Shown here: piece after piece, positions 25,631 to 34,713 of the stretch | Numbering within the stretch: the stretch's first letter is position 1 | How the letters are laid out: each line of letters starts with the position of its first letter | NCBI RefSeq assembly: GCF_019645855.1 | Contig: NZ_CP080999.1 | Coordinates: 558,001 to 622,000 of the forward strand | Length of the DNA: 64,000 nt | DNA from: Mycobacterium malmoense | Lineage (GTDB): Bacteria; Actinomycetota; Actinomycetes; Mycobacteriales; Mycobacteriaceae | Direction: 5' to 3' | The notes under the pieces: model-generated | Database searches by the model: none | The model's input: the letters and a program-made list of their open reading frames with translations, nothing else | Told to the model about the DNA's origin: nothing | Program-made: the position numbers and the translations under genes

Positions 25631-26497
25631 ATGCGTGGGATCATCTTGGCCGGCGGCTCGGGCACCCGGCTGCATCCGATCACGATCGGCATCAGCAAGC
25701 AGTTGCTGCCGGTGTACGACAAGCCGATGGTGTACTACCCGCTGTCGACGCTGATGATGGCGGGGATCCGCGACATCCTGGTGATCACCACTCCGCACGA
25801 CGCGGCCGGCTTTCAGCGACTCCTTGGCGACGGCTCGCAATTCGGCATCAACCTCAGCTACGTGACGCAAGAGCAACCCGACGGCCTGGCACAGGCTTTC
25901 GTCCTCGGCGCCAACCACATCGGCGATGATTCGGCGGCTCTGGTATTGGGCGACAACATCTTCTACGGCCCGGGACTGGGTACCAATCTGAGCCGCTTCC
26001 AATCCATCAGCGGCGGAGCCATTTTCGCTTACTGGGTGGCCAACCCGTCGGCCTACGGTGTTGTCGAGTTCGGGGACGACGGCATCGCGTTGTCGCTGGA
26101 GGAGAAGCCGGCCACGCCGAAGTCTCACTACGCGGTACCGGGCTTGTACTTCTACGACAACGACGTGATCGAAATCGCCAAGGGTCTAAAGAAATCGGCG
26201 CGCGGCGAGTACGAGATCACCGAGGTCAACCAGATCTATCTCAACCGGGGGCGGCTGTCGGTCGAGGTATTGGCCCGCGGGACGGCGTGGCTCGACACGG
26301 GCACGTTCGACTCGCTGCTGGACGCCAGCGACTACGTCCGCACCCTGGAACGACGGCAGGGCCTGAAGGTCAGCGTCCCCGAGGAAGTCGCCTGGCGGCA
26401 GGGCTGGATCACCGACGAGCAGCTGGCGGCACGCGCGAGCATCCTGGTCAAATCCGGTTACGGTGGTTACTTGCTGGAACTGTTGGAACGGAGTTGA
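25631..26497 (+). CDS. rmlA: Glucose-1-phosphate thymidylyltransferase
   Basis: The 288-aa protein is a full-length RmlA: nucleotide loop MRGIILAGGSGTRLHPIT, then ISKQLLPVYDKPMVYYPL, metal site LGDNIFYG, EKPATPKSHYAVPGLYFYD and GTAWLDTGTFDSLLDAS. It makes dTDP-glucose, the first step to dTDP-rhamnose for the arabinogalactan linker. It is normally essential in mycobacteria (Rv0334). Its last 50 bp overlap the end of the opposing YibE/F gene. Confidence 0.95.
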   Translation: MRGIILAGGSGTRLHPITIGISKQLLPVYDKPMVYYPLSTLMMAGIRDILVITTPHDAAGFQRLLGDGSQFGINLSYVTQEQPDGLAQAFVLGANHIGDDSAALVLGDNIFYGPGLGTNLSRFQSISGGAIFAYWVANPSAYGVVEFGDDGIALSLEEKPATPKSHYAVPGLYFYDNDVIEIAKGLKKSARGEYEITEVNQIYLNRGRLSVEVLARGTAWLDTGTFDSLLDASDYVRTLERRQGLKVSVPEEVAWRQGWITDEQLAARASILVKSGYGGYLLELLERS

Positions 26498-27719
26498 TTT
26501 CGGCCGGTTTGGCCAGCACGGCGGCGATCGCCGTCGTCAACGGCACCGACAGCGCCAGCGCGATGCCGCCCACCGCGGAGCGGACGAATTCGATGGCCAC
26601 GCTCTCGCTCATCAGCACGTCACCCAGGGATCGGTTGGCGACGCTGAACAGCAAGAGCAGCGGCAGCGAACTGCCGGCGTAGGCCAGCACCAGCGTGTAG
26701 ACCGTGCTGGCAATGTGATCGCGCCCCACCCGAATTGCGCCGACGAAAATGGCTCTGCGCGAGGTGTTCTCACCAAGACGGGCGAGCTCGAACACCGTCG
26801 ACGCCTGCGTCACCGTCACGTCGTTGAGCACACCCAGCGATCCGATGATGAACCCGGCGAGCAGCAGCCCGCTGATCGACACACTGCCCAGATACGCGCT
26901 GACCGCGGAATTCTGTTCGTCTGACAGTCCGGTCAAATGTGTCAGTTCGATTGCTGCCCAAGACAATCCAGCGGCCAGCAGCAGCGACGACAAGGTGCCC
27001 AGCAGGGCGGCGCTGGTCCGCAGGTTGACCCCATGCGCAAGGTAGATCACCGTGTACAGGATCGCCGCCGACGCCACCAGTGCCACCGGGACCGCGGGTG
27101 CGCCGTCACGCAGTGCGGGCAGCAGGAACACCACCAGCACCAGGAACGCGACCACGATGCCGACCAGCGCCAGCAACCCTCGCCAACGCGCCACGGCGAC
27201 GATCACCACCGCGAACGCGAGGGCCAGCCCGACCAGCGCCCAGCCGCGTTCGAAGTCGTAGAACGCATAGCTGGTACCGCCCTGTTCGTCAACCTGCCTC
27301 ACGAGCCGGATGTGATCGCCCGCCGCGAATTGCGGCTGGCTGGGACCGGGGGAGGACTCCAGCAGGGTGTCCGCGCCGGCATTCGGCCCGGAATCGATTG
27401 CGACCAGCGTTTCCACGCACCGCCCGGCGCCCGGCGCTGCCGGCTGCGGGGCGGTAGTAAGCACCTCACCCGCCGACGGGCTACCGCAGTCGCCCAGCCC
27501 GCTCGAGAGGACGTGCCCGGTCACCGTAGTTACCGCGCCACCGGTCGCGTTCTGGAAGGGCAGCGGGATGTCGACGTGCTGGCGGCTCGGCCATAGCAAC
27601 ACGGCGCCGGCTATCACCGCCACACCGATCGCGACCAGCAGCCCCACGACAACCTTGGCGGGCAGCGGCCCGAGCGGCGACGGGCCTGACGACGAGCCGT
27701 GCGAGTGTGAATGAGCCAC
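26448..27719 (-). CDS. YibE/F-family multi-pass membrane protein
   Basis: The 423-aa protein starts with a His/Ser-rich cytoplasmic tail (MAHSHSHGSSSG), one helix, an extracytoplasmic domain to about residue 155, then seven or eight helices. GSVSISGLLLAGFIIGSLGVLNDVTVTQA and LLFSVANRSLGDVLMSE are typical of the YibE/F family. Transport is assumed, but the substrate is unknown. It lies 31 bp after aspC on the same strand, so probably one operon. Confidence 0.85.
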   Translation of the reverse strand: MAHSHSHGSSSGPSPLGPLPAKVVVGLLVAIGVAVIAGAVLLWPSRQHVDIPLPFQNATGGAVTTVTGHVLSSGLGDCGSPSAGEVLTTAPQPAAPGAGRCVETLVAIDSGPNAGADTLLESSPGPSQPQFAAGDHIRLVRQVDEQGGTSYAFYDFERGWALVGLALAFAVVIVAVARWRGLLALVGIVVAFLVLVVFLLPALRDGAPAVPVALVASAAILYTVIYLAHGVNLRTSAALLGTLSSLLLAAGLSWAAIELTHLTGLSDEQNSAVSAYLGSVSISGLLLAGFIIGSLGVLNDVTVTQASTVFELARLGENTSRRAIFVGAIRVGRDHIASTVYTLVLAYAGSSLPLLLLFSVANRSLGDVLMSESVAIEFVRSAVGGIALALSVPLTTAIAAVLAKPAEINSVPTVPASNHRNRI

Positions 27720-27750
27720 CCGGTCGAGGGTAGAGGGCCCCGCGACCCGC

Positions 27751-29040
27751 TTACTGTCGATAGCTGGTCAAGAAGTTGCCCAGCCGCTCGATCGCGGCGG
27801 CAAGGTCGCGAGCCCATGGCAGGGTCACGATGCGCAGGTGATCGGGCTCCGGCCAATTGAAGCCGGTGCCCTGGGTGACCAGGATTTTCTCTTGCAGCAG
27901 CAGGTCGAGGACCAGCTGCTCGTCGTCGGCGATCTCGTAGACCTCGGGGTCCAGTCGGGGAAATGCGTACAGCGCACCCTCGGGTTTGACGCAGGACACG
28001 CCGGGAATCTCGTTGAGTCGGGTCCAGGCGACGTCGCGCTGCTCCAGCAGCCGGCCGCCGGGAAGTACCAGGTCTTCGATGCTCTGATGGCCACCGAGGG
28101 CGACCTGGATCGCATGCTGCGCGGGGACGTTCGGGCACAGCCGCATATTTGCCAGCAGGCTAATTCCCTCGATGAAGCTGCCGGCGTGGTCCTTCGGTCC
28201 GGTAATGGCCAGCCAGCCGGCCCGGTAGCCGGCGACGCGGTAGGCCTTCGACAGGCCGTTGAAGGTCAGGCACAGCATGTCGGGAGCGAGCGAGGCCACG
28301 TTGATGTGCTTGGCGTCGTCGTAGAGGATCTTGTCGTAGATCTCGTCGGCAAGTAGCAGCAGCTGATGCTTGCGCGCCAGATCGACCATCTGGGTGAGGA
28401 TTTCGCGGCTGTAGACGGCGCCGGTGGGGTTGTTCGGGTTGATCACCACCAGCGCCTTGGTGCGCTCGGTGATCTTGGACTCCAGGTCGGCGATGTCCGG
28501 CTGCCAGTTCTGGGTCTCGTCGCACAGGTAATGCACGGGCGTGCCGCCCGCCAGGGAGGTCGACGCCGTCCACAGCGGGTAGTCCGGCGACGGAATCAAG
28601 ACCTGATCGCCGTTGTCCAGCAGGGCCTGCAGCGTCATCGTGATCAACTCGGAAACCCCATTGCCCAGGTACACGTCATCGACGTCGAACCGGGGAAAGT
28701 CGTCGACCAGCTCGTAGCGGGTGACCACCGCGCGCCGGGCCGGCAGGATGCCCTGCGAGTCCGAGTAGCCCTGGGCGTAGGGCAGCGCCTGGATGATGTC
28801 GCGCATGATCACGTCGGGGGCCTCGAAGCCGAACGGCGCCGGGTTGCCAATGTTGAGCTTGAGGATGCGGTGCCCCTCGGCTTCCAGCCGCGCGGCATGC
28901 TGGTGCACCGGGCCGCGGATTTCGTACAGGACGTCCTGGAGTTTGGACGACTGCGCGAAGGCCCGCTGCCGGTGATGGCCGGGGGTGTGCACGGGCAGCT
29001 GGTGAGTAGTCACGTCACCTATGGTGCCATTGTTGTCCAA
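27751..29040 (-). CDS. aspC: PLP-dependent aminotransferase (AspC/AlaA type, Rv0337c-like)
   Basis: The 429-aa protein is a class I aminotransferase: LNIGNPAPFGFEAP, DYPLWTASTSLAGG, INPNNPTGAVYS, DEIYDKILYD and the PLP lysine in FNGLSKAYRVAGYRAGW. The C-terminus ends NFLTSYRQ. TTG 29040 gives exactly the length I recall for Rv0337c; a longer start at 29079 adds 13 residues. It is annotated as aspartate aminotransferase, but close relatives are alanine transaminases, so specificity is open. Confidence 0.88.
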   Translation of the reverse strand: MDNNGTIGDVTTHQLPVHTPGHHRQRAFAQSSKLQDVLYEIRGPVHQHAARLEAEGHRILKLNIGNPAPFGFEAPDVIMRDIIQALPYAQGYSDSQGILPARRAVVTRYELVDDFPRFDVDDVYLGNGVSELITMTLQALLDNGDQVLIPSPDYPLWTASTSLAGGTPVHYLCDETQNWQPDIADLESKITERTKALVVINPNNPTGAVYSREILTQMVDLARKHQLLLLADEIYDKILYDDAKHINVASLAPDMLCLTFNGLSKAYRVAGYRAGWLAITGPKDHAGSFIEGISLLANMRLCPNVPAQHAIQVALGGHQSIEDLVLPGGRLLEQRDVAWTRLNEIPGVSCVKPEGALYAFPRLDPEVYEIADDEQLVLDLLLQEKILVTQGTGFNWPEPDHLRIVTLPWARDLAAAIERLGNFLTSYRQ

Positions 29041-29066
29041 TGAAATTTGCTGATTAGGCCCCGAGC

Positions 29067-29273
29067 TTGGCCGCGACAACGGTGGCTGGCGTGGGGATAG
29101 CGCGAATCGCGGTCCCTGCTACAGCCGGCGTTGCCCAGCCCAGCTTCGCCATGGTCGACAAGATCACGACAGTCCGCCGCTCAAACCTCGAAACGCGGAT
29201 CGGCCGCGTGTCCACCACGCTCATGGCAGATATCGAGCGGTCGCTCATGGTGTTCCTCGGCTTGGCCGCCTGA
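29067..29273 (+). pseudogene. mazF/pemK toxin remnant (C-terminal third)
   Basis: The reading ends AMVDKITTVRRSNLETRIGR and VSTTLMADIERSLMVFLGLA, which matches the last part of MazF-family endoribonucleases. The N-terminal half of the fold is missing: upstream lies the 5' end of aspC, and the first 30 codons look random. No antitoxin gene is nearby. It is therefore a truncated relic of a toxin-antitoxin module. Confidence 0.65.
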
Positions 29274-29351
29274 GCATCCCCCTTCGCAGAACACGCTCGG
29301 CTGCTCGCGCCGCCTTCGATCTCGCCAGCCGCTATCCCGCCGGTAGGGCGG

Positions 29352-32198
29352 TCAGCGCTTGCCCGGCGGGCGGGCGCCGCGCGCGATGCCCAGGCCTTTA
29401 ACGGGTGCTGCCGGCGGTGCCGCGTCGCCATCGGGCTGCGTGGCAGGCTCCGACTTTTGCTCGGGCTCCGGCTCGGCCTCGGTCGCCGGGGCTTCGGTCG
29501 CCGGGGCTGCCTTGGCCGCGGGTGCCGCCTTCTTGGCGCCGGGTCGCTTGGCGCCGGCGGCGATACCCAGCCCCTTAACCGGTGCGGCGGGCGCCTTGGG
29601 TTCCCCAACCGCCTCGGCCGCGGGTGGCGCGGGCGCGGCGGGGGCTGGTGCCTCGGTGGCCTTGGCCGTGGGCGCCGCCTTCTTGGCGCCGGGCCGCTTG
29701 GCGCCACCGGCGATACCCAGGCCTTTAACAGGCGCGGCGGGGGCAGCTGGGGCCTTGGCTTCCGCGGTCTCCGTGGTCTCCCTGGCTTCGGGGGGTTCGG
29801 CCGCCGCCTTCTTGGCGCCGGGCCGTTTGGCGCCACCGGCGATACCCAGGCCTTTGGCCGGCACGGCGGCCTTGGCGGGTGCGGACTCCTCGGACTTGGC
29901 CGGGGCGGCGGGCGCCTCTGCAGGAGCGCTCGGTGCGGCGGCCTTGGGCGCCTCGGCGGCCCGCTTCTCGGCCTCCTCCGCGGCCGTACCCTTCGCCGGC
30001 AGCGTCGCCTTGTCGTAGTCGAGCGACCCGAGCAGGATCTGGGCCACGTCAAGCACCTCGACGCCGCTGCGGCCGGCCTCCTCGGAGCGGTCGTTGACAC
30101 CGTCGGTCACCATCACCCGGCAGAACGGGCACGCGGTGGCGACCGTGCTGGCCCCGGTGGCCAGCGCCTCGTCGACACGTTCGTGGTTGATCCGCTTGCC
30201 GATGTGCTCTTCCATCCACATGCGGGCGCCACCCGCGCCGCAGCAGAAACTGCGATCGGCGTGGCGCGGCATTTCGGTGAGGTTCGCTCCGGCGGCGCCG
30301 ATCAGCTCCCGCGGCGCCTCGTACACCTTGTTGTGCCGGCCCAGGTAGCACGGGTCGTGATAGGTGATGTCTTGGGAGACGGGCGTAACGGGGACCAGCT
30401 TCTTGTCGCGCACCAGCCGGTTGAGCAGCTGGGTGTGGTGCAACACCGTGTAGTTGGCGCCCAACTGCCGGTATTCGCGGCCGATGGTGTTGAAGCAGTG
30501 CGGGCAGGTGACGACGATCTTGCGGTCGACGGTCTCGACCCCCTCGAACAGCCCGTCCAGGGTCTCGACGGCCTGCTGGGCCAGTTGCTGGAACAGGAAC
30601 TCGTTGCCCGACCGGCGCGCGGAGTCGCCGTTGCAGGATTCCCCGGTGCCCAGCACGAGGTACTTCACCCCGGCGATGGCGAGCAGCTCGGCGACGGCCT
30701 TGGTGGTCTTTTTCGCCTTGTCGTCGTAGGCGCCCGCACAGCCGACCCAGAACAGGTACTCGTAGCCGTCGAAGCTGTCGACGTCCTCGCCGTAGACCGG
30801 GACGTCGAAGTCGACCTCGTCGATCCAGTTGGTCCGATCGGAGGCGTTCTGCCCCCACGGATTGCCTTTGGTCTCAAGGTTTTTGAAGAGCGTGGACAGC
30901 TCGGAAGGAAACTCCGACTCCATCATCACCTGGTAGCGGCGCAGATCGACAATGTGATCGATGTGCTCAATGTCCACCGGGCACTGCTCGACGCAGGCTC
31001 CGCAGGTCACACACGACCACAGCACGTCGGGATCGATCACACCGCCCTGTTCGGCGGTGCCCACCAGCGGGCGACTCGCCTGCTCGGGCCCATGTCCGGG
31101 CACCCGGCCGAATCCGGACTCGGGAACGTGGTGGCCCTCTTCCTGGGCCGTCTCGAGGTCGAGACCCTCAAGCGGCTCCGCGGTTTTTTCACCCAGGATG
31201 TAGGGCGCCTTGGCCATCCAGTGGTCGCGCAGGTCCATGATGACGAGCTTGGGTGAGAGGGGTTTGCCGGTGTTCCAGGCCGGACATTGCGACTGGCAGC
31301 GCCCGCACTCCGTACAGGTCGCGAAGTCGAGCATGGCCTTCCAGGTGAAGTCTTCGATCTTGCCGCGCCCGAATACGGCGTCGTCGGGCGGGTTTTCGAA
31401 GTCGACCGGCTTGCCGTCGGCCTCGATCGGCAGCAGCGGGCCCAACCCGTCGGGCAGCCGCTTGAACGTGACGTTGATGGGAGCCAGGAAAATGTGAAGG
31501 TGCTTGGAGTGCAACACGATCAGCAGGAACGCCAGCATGACGCCGATGTGCAACAGCAGGGCCGTCGTTTCGATGATTTCGTTGGCCGGCTGGCCGAGCG
31601 GACGCAGGATCGCGCCGAAGAGCTGCGAAAGGAACGCGCCCTTGCCATAGGGCAGGGTTCCGTTGTTGACCGCGGATCCCCGGACCAGCACGTAGGTCCA
31701 GATGACGTTGAAGATCATGAACAAGATCAGCCACGCTCCACCGGTGTGCGAGCCGTAGAACCGCGACGCCCGACCGATCTCACGCGGGCTCCGCATGAGG
31801 CGGATGATGGCGAAGGTCGTGATGCCGAGGAAGACGGCGGTCGCGAAGAAGTCCTGCACGAAGCCCAGCGCGTCCCACCGGCCGATGATGGGGATATGGA
31901 AGTTCTCCTGAAAGAGGAACCCGTATGCCTCGATGTAGACCGTGAGCAGGATGAAAAAGCCCCACATGGTGAAGAAGTGCGCGAGGCCCGGTATCGACCA
32001 CTTCAGTAGCCGGCGCTGCCCGAAGACCTCGGCGATCTGCGTCCAGATGCGCGTGCCGAGATGATCGGTGCGCCCGGTCGCGGGCTGGCCGGACATCGTC
32101 AGCTTGTACAGCCACAAAACCCGCCGTGCAGCGAATACGAGCACGACCAGCGTCAGGCCCATGCCCACGATCAGTCTGATGAGCATCTGCGTGGTCAC
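29352..32198 (-). CDS. etfD: Membrane iron-sulfur oxidoreductase EtfD-like (Rv0338c orthologue)
   Basis: The 948-aa protein has an N-terminal part of about 250 residues with five or six helices, two 4Fe-4S motifs (CTECGRCQSQCP near 293, CVTCGACVEQCP near 393) and two CCG domains (ESCNGDSARR...CPHCFNTIG; DPCYLGRHNK...FCCGAGGARMW...CPFCRVMVTDGV), like heterodisulfide reductase D. In M. tuberculosis Rv0338c passes electrons from ETF of fatty-acid oxidation to the respiratory chain. The last 200 residues are Ala/Pro-rich with four KGLGIAxGAxxPG repeats. GTG 32198 follows GGGGAGA; a TTG at 32213 is less likely. Confidence 0.9.
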   Translation of the reverse strand: MTTQMLIRLIVGMGLTLVVLVFAARRVLWLYKLTMSGQPATGRTDHLGTRIWTQIAEVFGQRRLLKWSIPGLAHFFTMWGFFILLTVYIEAYGFLFQENFHIPIIGRWDALGFVQDFFATAVFLGITTFAIIRLMRSPREIGRASRFYGSHTGGAWLILFMIFNVIWTYVLVRGSAVNNGTLPYGKGAFLSQLFGAILRPLGQPANEIIETTALLLHIGVMLAFLLIVLHSKHLHIFLAPINVTFKRLPDGLGPLLPIEADGKPVDFENPPDDAVFGRGKIEDFTWKAMLDFATCTECGRCQSQCPAWNTGKPLSPKLVIMDLRDHWMAKAPYILGEKTAEPLEGLDLETAQEEGHHVPESGFGRVPGHGPEQASRPLVGTAEQGGVIDPDVLWSCVTCGACVEQCPVDIEHIDHIVDLRRYQVMMESEFPSELSTLFKNLETKGNPWGQNASDRTNWIDEVDFDVPVYGEDVDSFDGYEYLFWVGCAGAYDDKAKKTTKAVAELLAIAGVKYLVLGTGESCNGDSARRSGNEFLFQQLAQQAVETLDGLFEGVETVDRKIVVTCPHCFNTIGREYRQLGANYTVLHHTQLLNRLVRDKKLVPVTPVSQDITYHDPCYLGRHNKVYEAPRELIGAAGANLTEMPRHADRSFCCGAGGARMWMEEHIGKRINHERVDEALATGASTVATACPFCRVMVTDGVNDRSEEAGRSGVEVLDVAQILLGSLDYDKATLPAKGTAAEEAEKRAAEAPKAAAPSAPAEAPAAPAKSEESAPAKAAVPAKGLGIAGGAKRPGAKKAAAEPPEARETTETAEAKAPAAPAAPVKGLGIAGGAKRPGAKKAAPTAKATEAPAPAAPAPPAAEAVGEPKAPAAPVKGLGIAAGAKRPGAKKAAPAAKAAPATEAPATEAEPEPEQKSEPATQPDGDAAPPAAPVKGLGIARGARPPGKR

Positions 32199-32298
32199 CG
32201 AAGGTCTCCCCAATGCATAGTTATCGCGCGTGCTTTGTCGCCTGCTGCTTAGGCTTGCTCATAGTTACATCTTCGCGGCTTTCGATGCGAGAAAGGCT

Positions 32299-32388
32299 GC
32301 CCTAACTAGGGCTCGCCGGTGCCTTTGGCCTGCCGTTCAACGTTCGGGGTCAGCATGGCACGCAGCACGGACAGCATCTCCGAACGTT
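32299..32388. promoter_or_regulatory. Two inverted repeats between etfD and the Hsp70-like gene
   Basis: GCCCTA-AC-TAGGGC (32299-32312) is a compact palindrome about 100 bp upstream of etfD. AACGTTCGG (32339-32347) and CCGAACGTT (32380-32388) are 9-bp arms 32 nt apart. The second could end the Hsp70-like transcript, and the first could be an operator for etfD. Confidence 0.35.
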
Positions 32389-32416
32389 AGCCGGCCGAGC
32401 CCTCGACGGATCGGGG

Positions 32417-34039
32417 CTAACGCCGGAATGGGGGTTCAAAGCGCGGCGGCAGCGGTCTTTCACGCGTGGTCGCCGGCGGTTCGGTCGTGGTCGCCTGCGA
32501 CGTCGTGGTCGGCTCGGCGGTCGTCGTGGTCGTGGTCGGCGGTGGTGGTGACGTCGTAGTAGTCGGGGGCGGGTTGGTCGTCGTGGTCGTGGGCGGCTGG
32601 GTGGCCGGTGGCGGCGGCGCCGGGATCACGGTCTCGGTGGGACTGTTGTTCGGGCTGGTCGTGGCTTCCGACGTTTGCGGTGGTGCCGGTTGGTTCGGCG
32701 GGGTGGTATTGATCGGGTTGGTTTTGGTGTGACCCAGGGTCAGCGCCAACACCGCCGCTACCAGGACGGCCGCGCACGCGCCGGCCACGCTGAGCACCAA
32801 GGCCGTGCGCTTGTACCATGGCAGCGGTCCCTCGTCGGCGCGGCCGCCATCCGAGTAGTCGAAATCCTTTGCTTCGCGGGTGTATTCGCCGGTGGCGTCA
32901 CGGCCGGTGTAGGGCACCGGCTCGTCGCCGCCGTCGGCGTCTTGTGACCACGCCACGGCACCATCCCCGTCGATGACGCGGGCGGTGCCGACCAGTTCGG
33001 TCGGGTTCTCGACCATCGGACTGGCGGTGGTCGGGACGCCGGCCGACGCTTGCTGCTGACCGAGCATCGCCGCGCCGATGGCAGCGCTGGTAGCGGGCTG
33101 CGGTATGGTGTGGACCGGTACCTGCAGGCGGCCCGACAGGCGTGTCGTGATGAGCGGAATGTTTGCGTCGCCGCCGACAATCGCCACAGCGGCCAGGTTG
33201 GATCGCCGAACCCCGTTGCGCTGCAACACCTCTTCGAGAGCACCAAGGAATCGGTCCAGTGGTGCGGAGACAAGTTGCTCGAATTCACTGCGGGACAACC
33301 GGACATCCTCACCGGAACCCGTCGCAAGCGTGGTCAGCGTGGTCGTCGACAGTTGTTCCTTAGCGCGCCGGCATTCGCCAAGCAGGCGGTTCTGTGCGCC
33401 GATTCGCGTGGTGTTGGCGACGTCAGAGGCCCGCACGTGACCGAGGATCAGCTGATCGATTGCGTCGCCGGAGAAGTCGGCGTACCGCACCGACGGACCG
33501 ATCTGCTGAGACCCTGCACTGGTCAGGGTGACGCTGGTGCCGCTGGCGCCGAAATCGCACAAAGCGACGACGCCGTCGGCCGGGAATCCCGGCTTGGCGC
33601 GCAGCGTGGCGAGCGCGGCCGTGGCGTCGGAGACCAACACCGGAGCCACACCGCTCCGCGTCAAATCGGTCTGGGCGAAGAACTCCTCACGCAGCGCGGT
33701 GGACTGGGCTTGCGACCAATACGCGGGGACGGCGACGGTCACCGGTGTCCCGTAGCCGACCGTGCGTGCCATCGCTTCGATCGCTTCGACCGTCAGTACC
33801 TCGCCAAGGTATTTCGTCCCGTCCGCCGCCACCAAGGGGGCCGGGTCGCCGACTCGCTCGACGAATCCCCGCAGGACCAGCCCGGCTTCGGCAAGACTCG
33901 GGTTTTCTTCCGGCAGACCGACTTCGGTTGGCCGGTGCTCGAACAGCGTCAACACCGAACTGCGGGTCACCGGGACGCCACCGATGTGGGCGGCAACCAG
34001 GTTGGCCGCCCCGATCGATAACCCGAGCGACTCGCTCAT
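32417..34039 (-). CDS. Membrane-anchored Hsp70-like protein with Thr/Pro-rich tail
   Basis: The 540-aa relative of the 3409-5307 gene starts MSESLGLSIGAANLVAAHIGG, with GLPEENPSLAEAG and VPAYW shared almost exactly. The second phosphate loop is CDFGASGTSVTL and the adenosine-side motif VAIVGGDANIPLIT; GTTN of canonical Hsp70s is here GAAN, so ATP hydrolysis may be reduced. One helix at about 411-435 (LVLSVAGACAAVLVAAVLAL) precedes a Thr/Pro-rich tail ending RPLPPRFEPPFRR. Two small anchored Thr-rich genes lie directly upstream on the same strand. Confidence 0.8.
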   Translation of the reverse strand: MSESLGLSIGAANLVAAHIGGVPVTRSSVLTLFEHRPTEVGLPEENPSLAEAGLVLRGFVERVGDPAPLVAADGTKYLGEVLTVEAIEAMARTVGYGTPVTVAVPAYWSQAQSTALREEFFAQTDLTRSGVAPVLVSDATAALATLRAKPGFPADGVVALCDFGASGTSVTLTSAGSQQIGPSVRYADFSGDAIDQLILGHVRASDVANTTRIGAQNRLLGECRRAKEQLSTTTLTTLATGSGEDVRLSRSEFEQLVSAPLDRFLGALEEVLQRNGVRRSNLAAVAIVGGDANIPLITTRLSGRLQVPVHTIPQPATSAAIGAAMLGQQQASAGVPTTASPMVENPTELVGTARVIDGDGAVAWSQDADGGDEPVPYTGRDATGEYTREAKDFDYSDGGRADEGPLPWYKRTALVLSVAGACAAVLVAAVLALTLGHTKTNPINTTPPNQPAPPQTSEATTSPNNSPTETVIPAPPPPATQPPTTTTTNPPPTTTTSPPPPTTTTTTAEPTTTSQATTTEPPATTRERPLPPRFEPPFRR

Positions 34040-34121
34040 ATCGCGTACCCCCGTGTCTGTTGGCTGGCTGGCGATCGGACGGCGGCCCGTCGATTCCAGC
34101 GAGTTTAGGCGCGCCGCCGCA

Positions 34122-34616
34122 TCACAGGCCCGGCGGCAATGTGATCTCGGTCGGTAACCCCGGTAGCGACGGCAGCGTGATCACCGACGGCAGCTGCGGG
34201 AACGGGAACGTCCCATGTGACGGAGCGCTGGTGGTGGGAGTGGCCGTATTCTTGGTGGACGCTGTTGGGATGTCGGTATCCGGCGTGGTCGTCTCCTCAT
34301 GCTGGTGGCGGGTCGGTGGAACGACCGGCGCGGCACTTGATGGCGGGGTCGTCGTCGTGGTCGTCGTGGTCGTGGTTGCCGGCTCCTGCGGCGGGGCGCT
34401 CTGCACGAGTTGGGCGATGCCCCAGACGATCAGCGCGATCAAAATCGCGATGAGCAGGCCCCACCCGACCAACGCAATCGGTTTGCGCCAGCCCGGAATT
34501 GGCCCGTCGGACACAGGCTCTTGATCGGCGGCGTCAACCCCGTTGTCGACGTGGCCGTAATCGTCCTGCACGATCGTGTCACCGGCGCCATAGAGTGGCG
34601 GCTCGCGCCTTGCCAT
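34122..34616 (-). CDS. Small anchored Thr-rich protein ending ITLPPGL (copy B)
   Basis: The 164-aa protein has a short acidic cytoplasmic segment (DDYGHVDNGVDAADQEPVSD), the sequence IPGWRKPIALVGWGLLIAILIALIVWGIAQL as a single helix, then a Thr/Pro-rich outside segment ending LPSVITLPSLPGLPTEITLPPGL. No known domain is seen. ATG 34616 gives MARREPPLYGAG, parallel to VARNGPPDDF of copy A. It is 82 bp upstream of the Hsp70-like gene, likely in one operon. Confidence 0.65.
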   Translation of the reverse strand: MARREPPLYGAGDTIVQDDYGHVDNGVDAADQEPVSDGPIPGWRKPIALVGWGLLIAILIALIVWGIAQLVQSAPPQEPATTTTTTTTTTPPSSAAPVVPPTRHQHEETTTPDTDIPTASTKNTATPTTSAPSHGTFPFPQLPSVITLPSLPGLPTEITLPPGL

Positions 34617-34713
34617 GGTCGCTGACGGTATCGCCGAGCGCCGCGTGCGTACGGGTGCCACGCGCGCGGCTACCGATCAGCCGTCAAACATTGACCCGAC
34701 CGCAACCAAGTTG

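Noticed and set aside
29457..31256. A 599-codon plus-strand frame opposite etfD
   Set aside because: The minus-strand gene has iron-sulfur and CCG motifs; the plus frame is Gly/Arg-rich noise.
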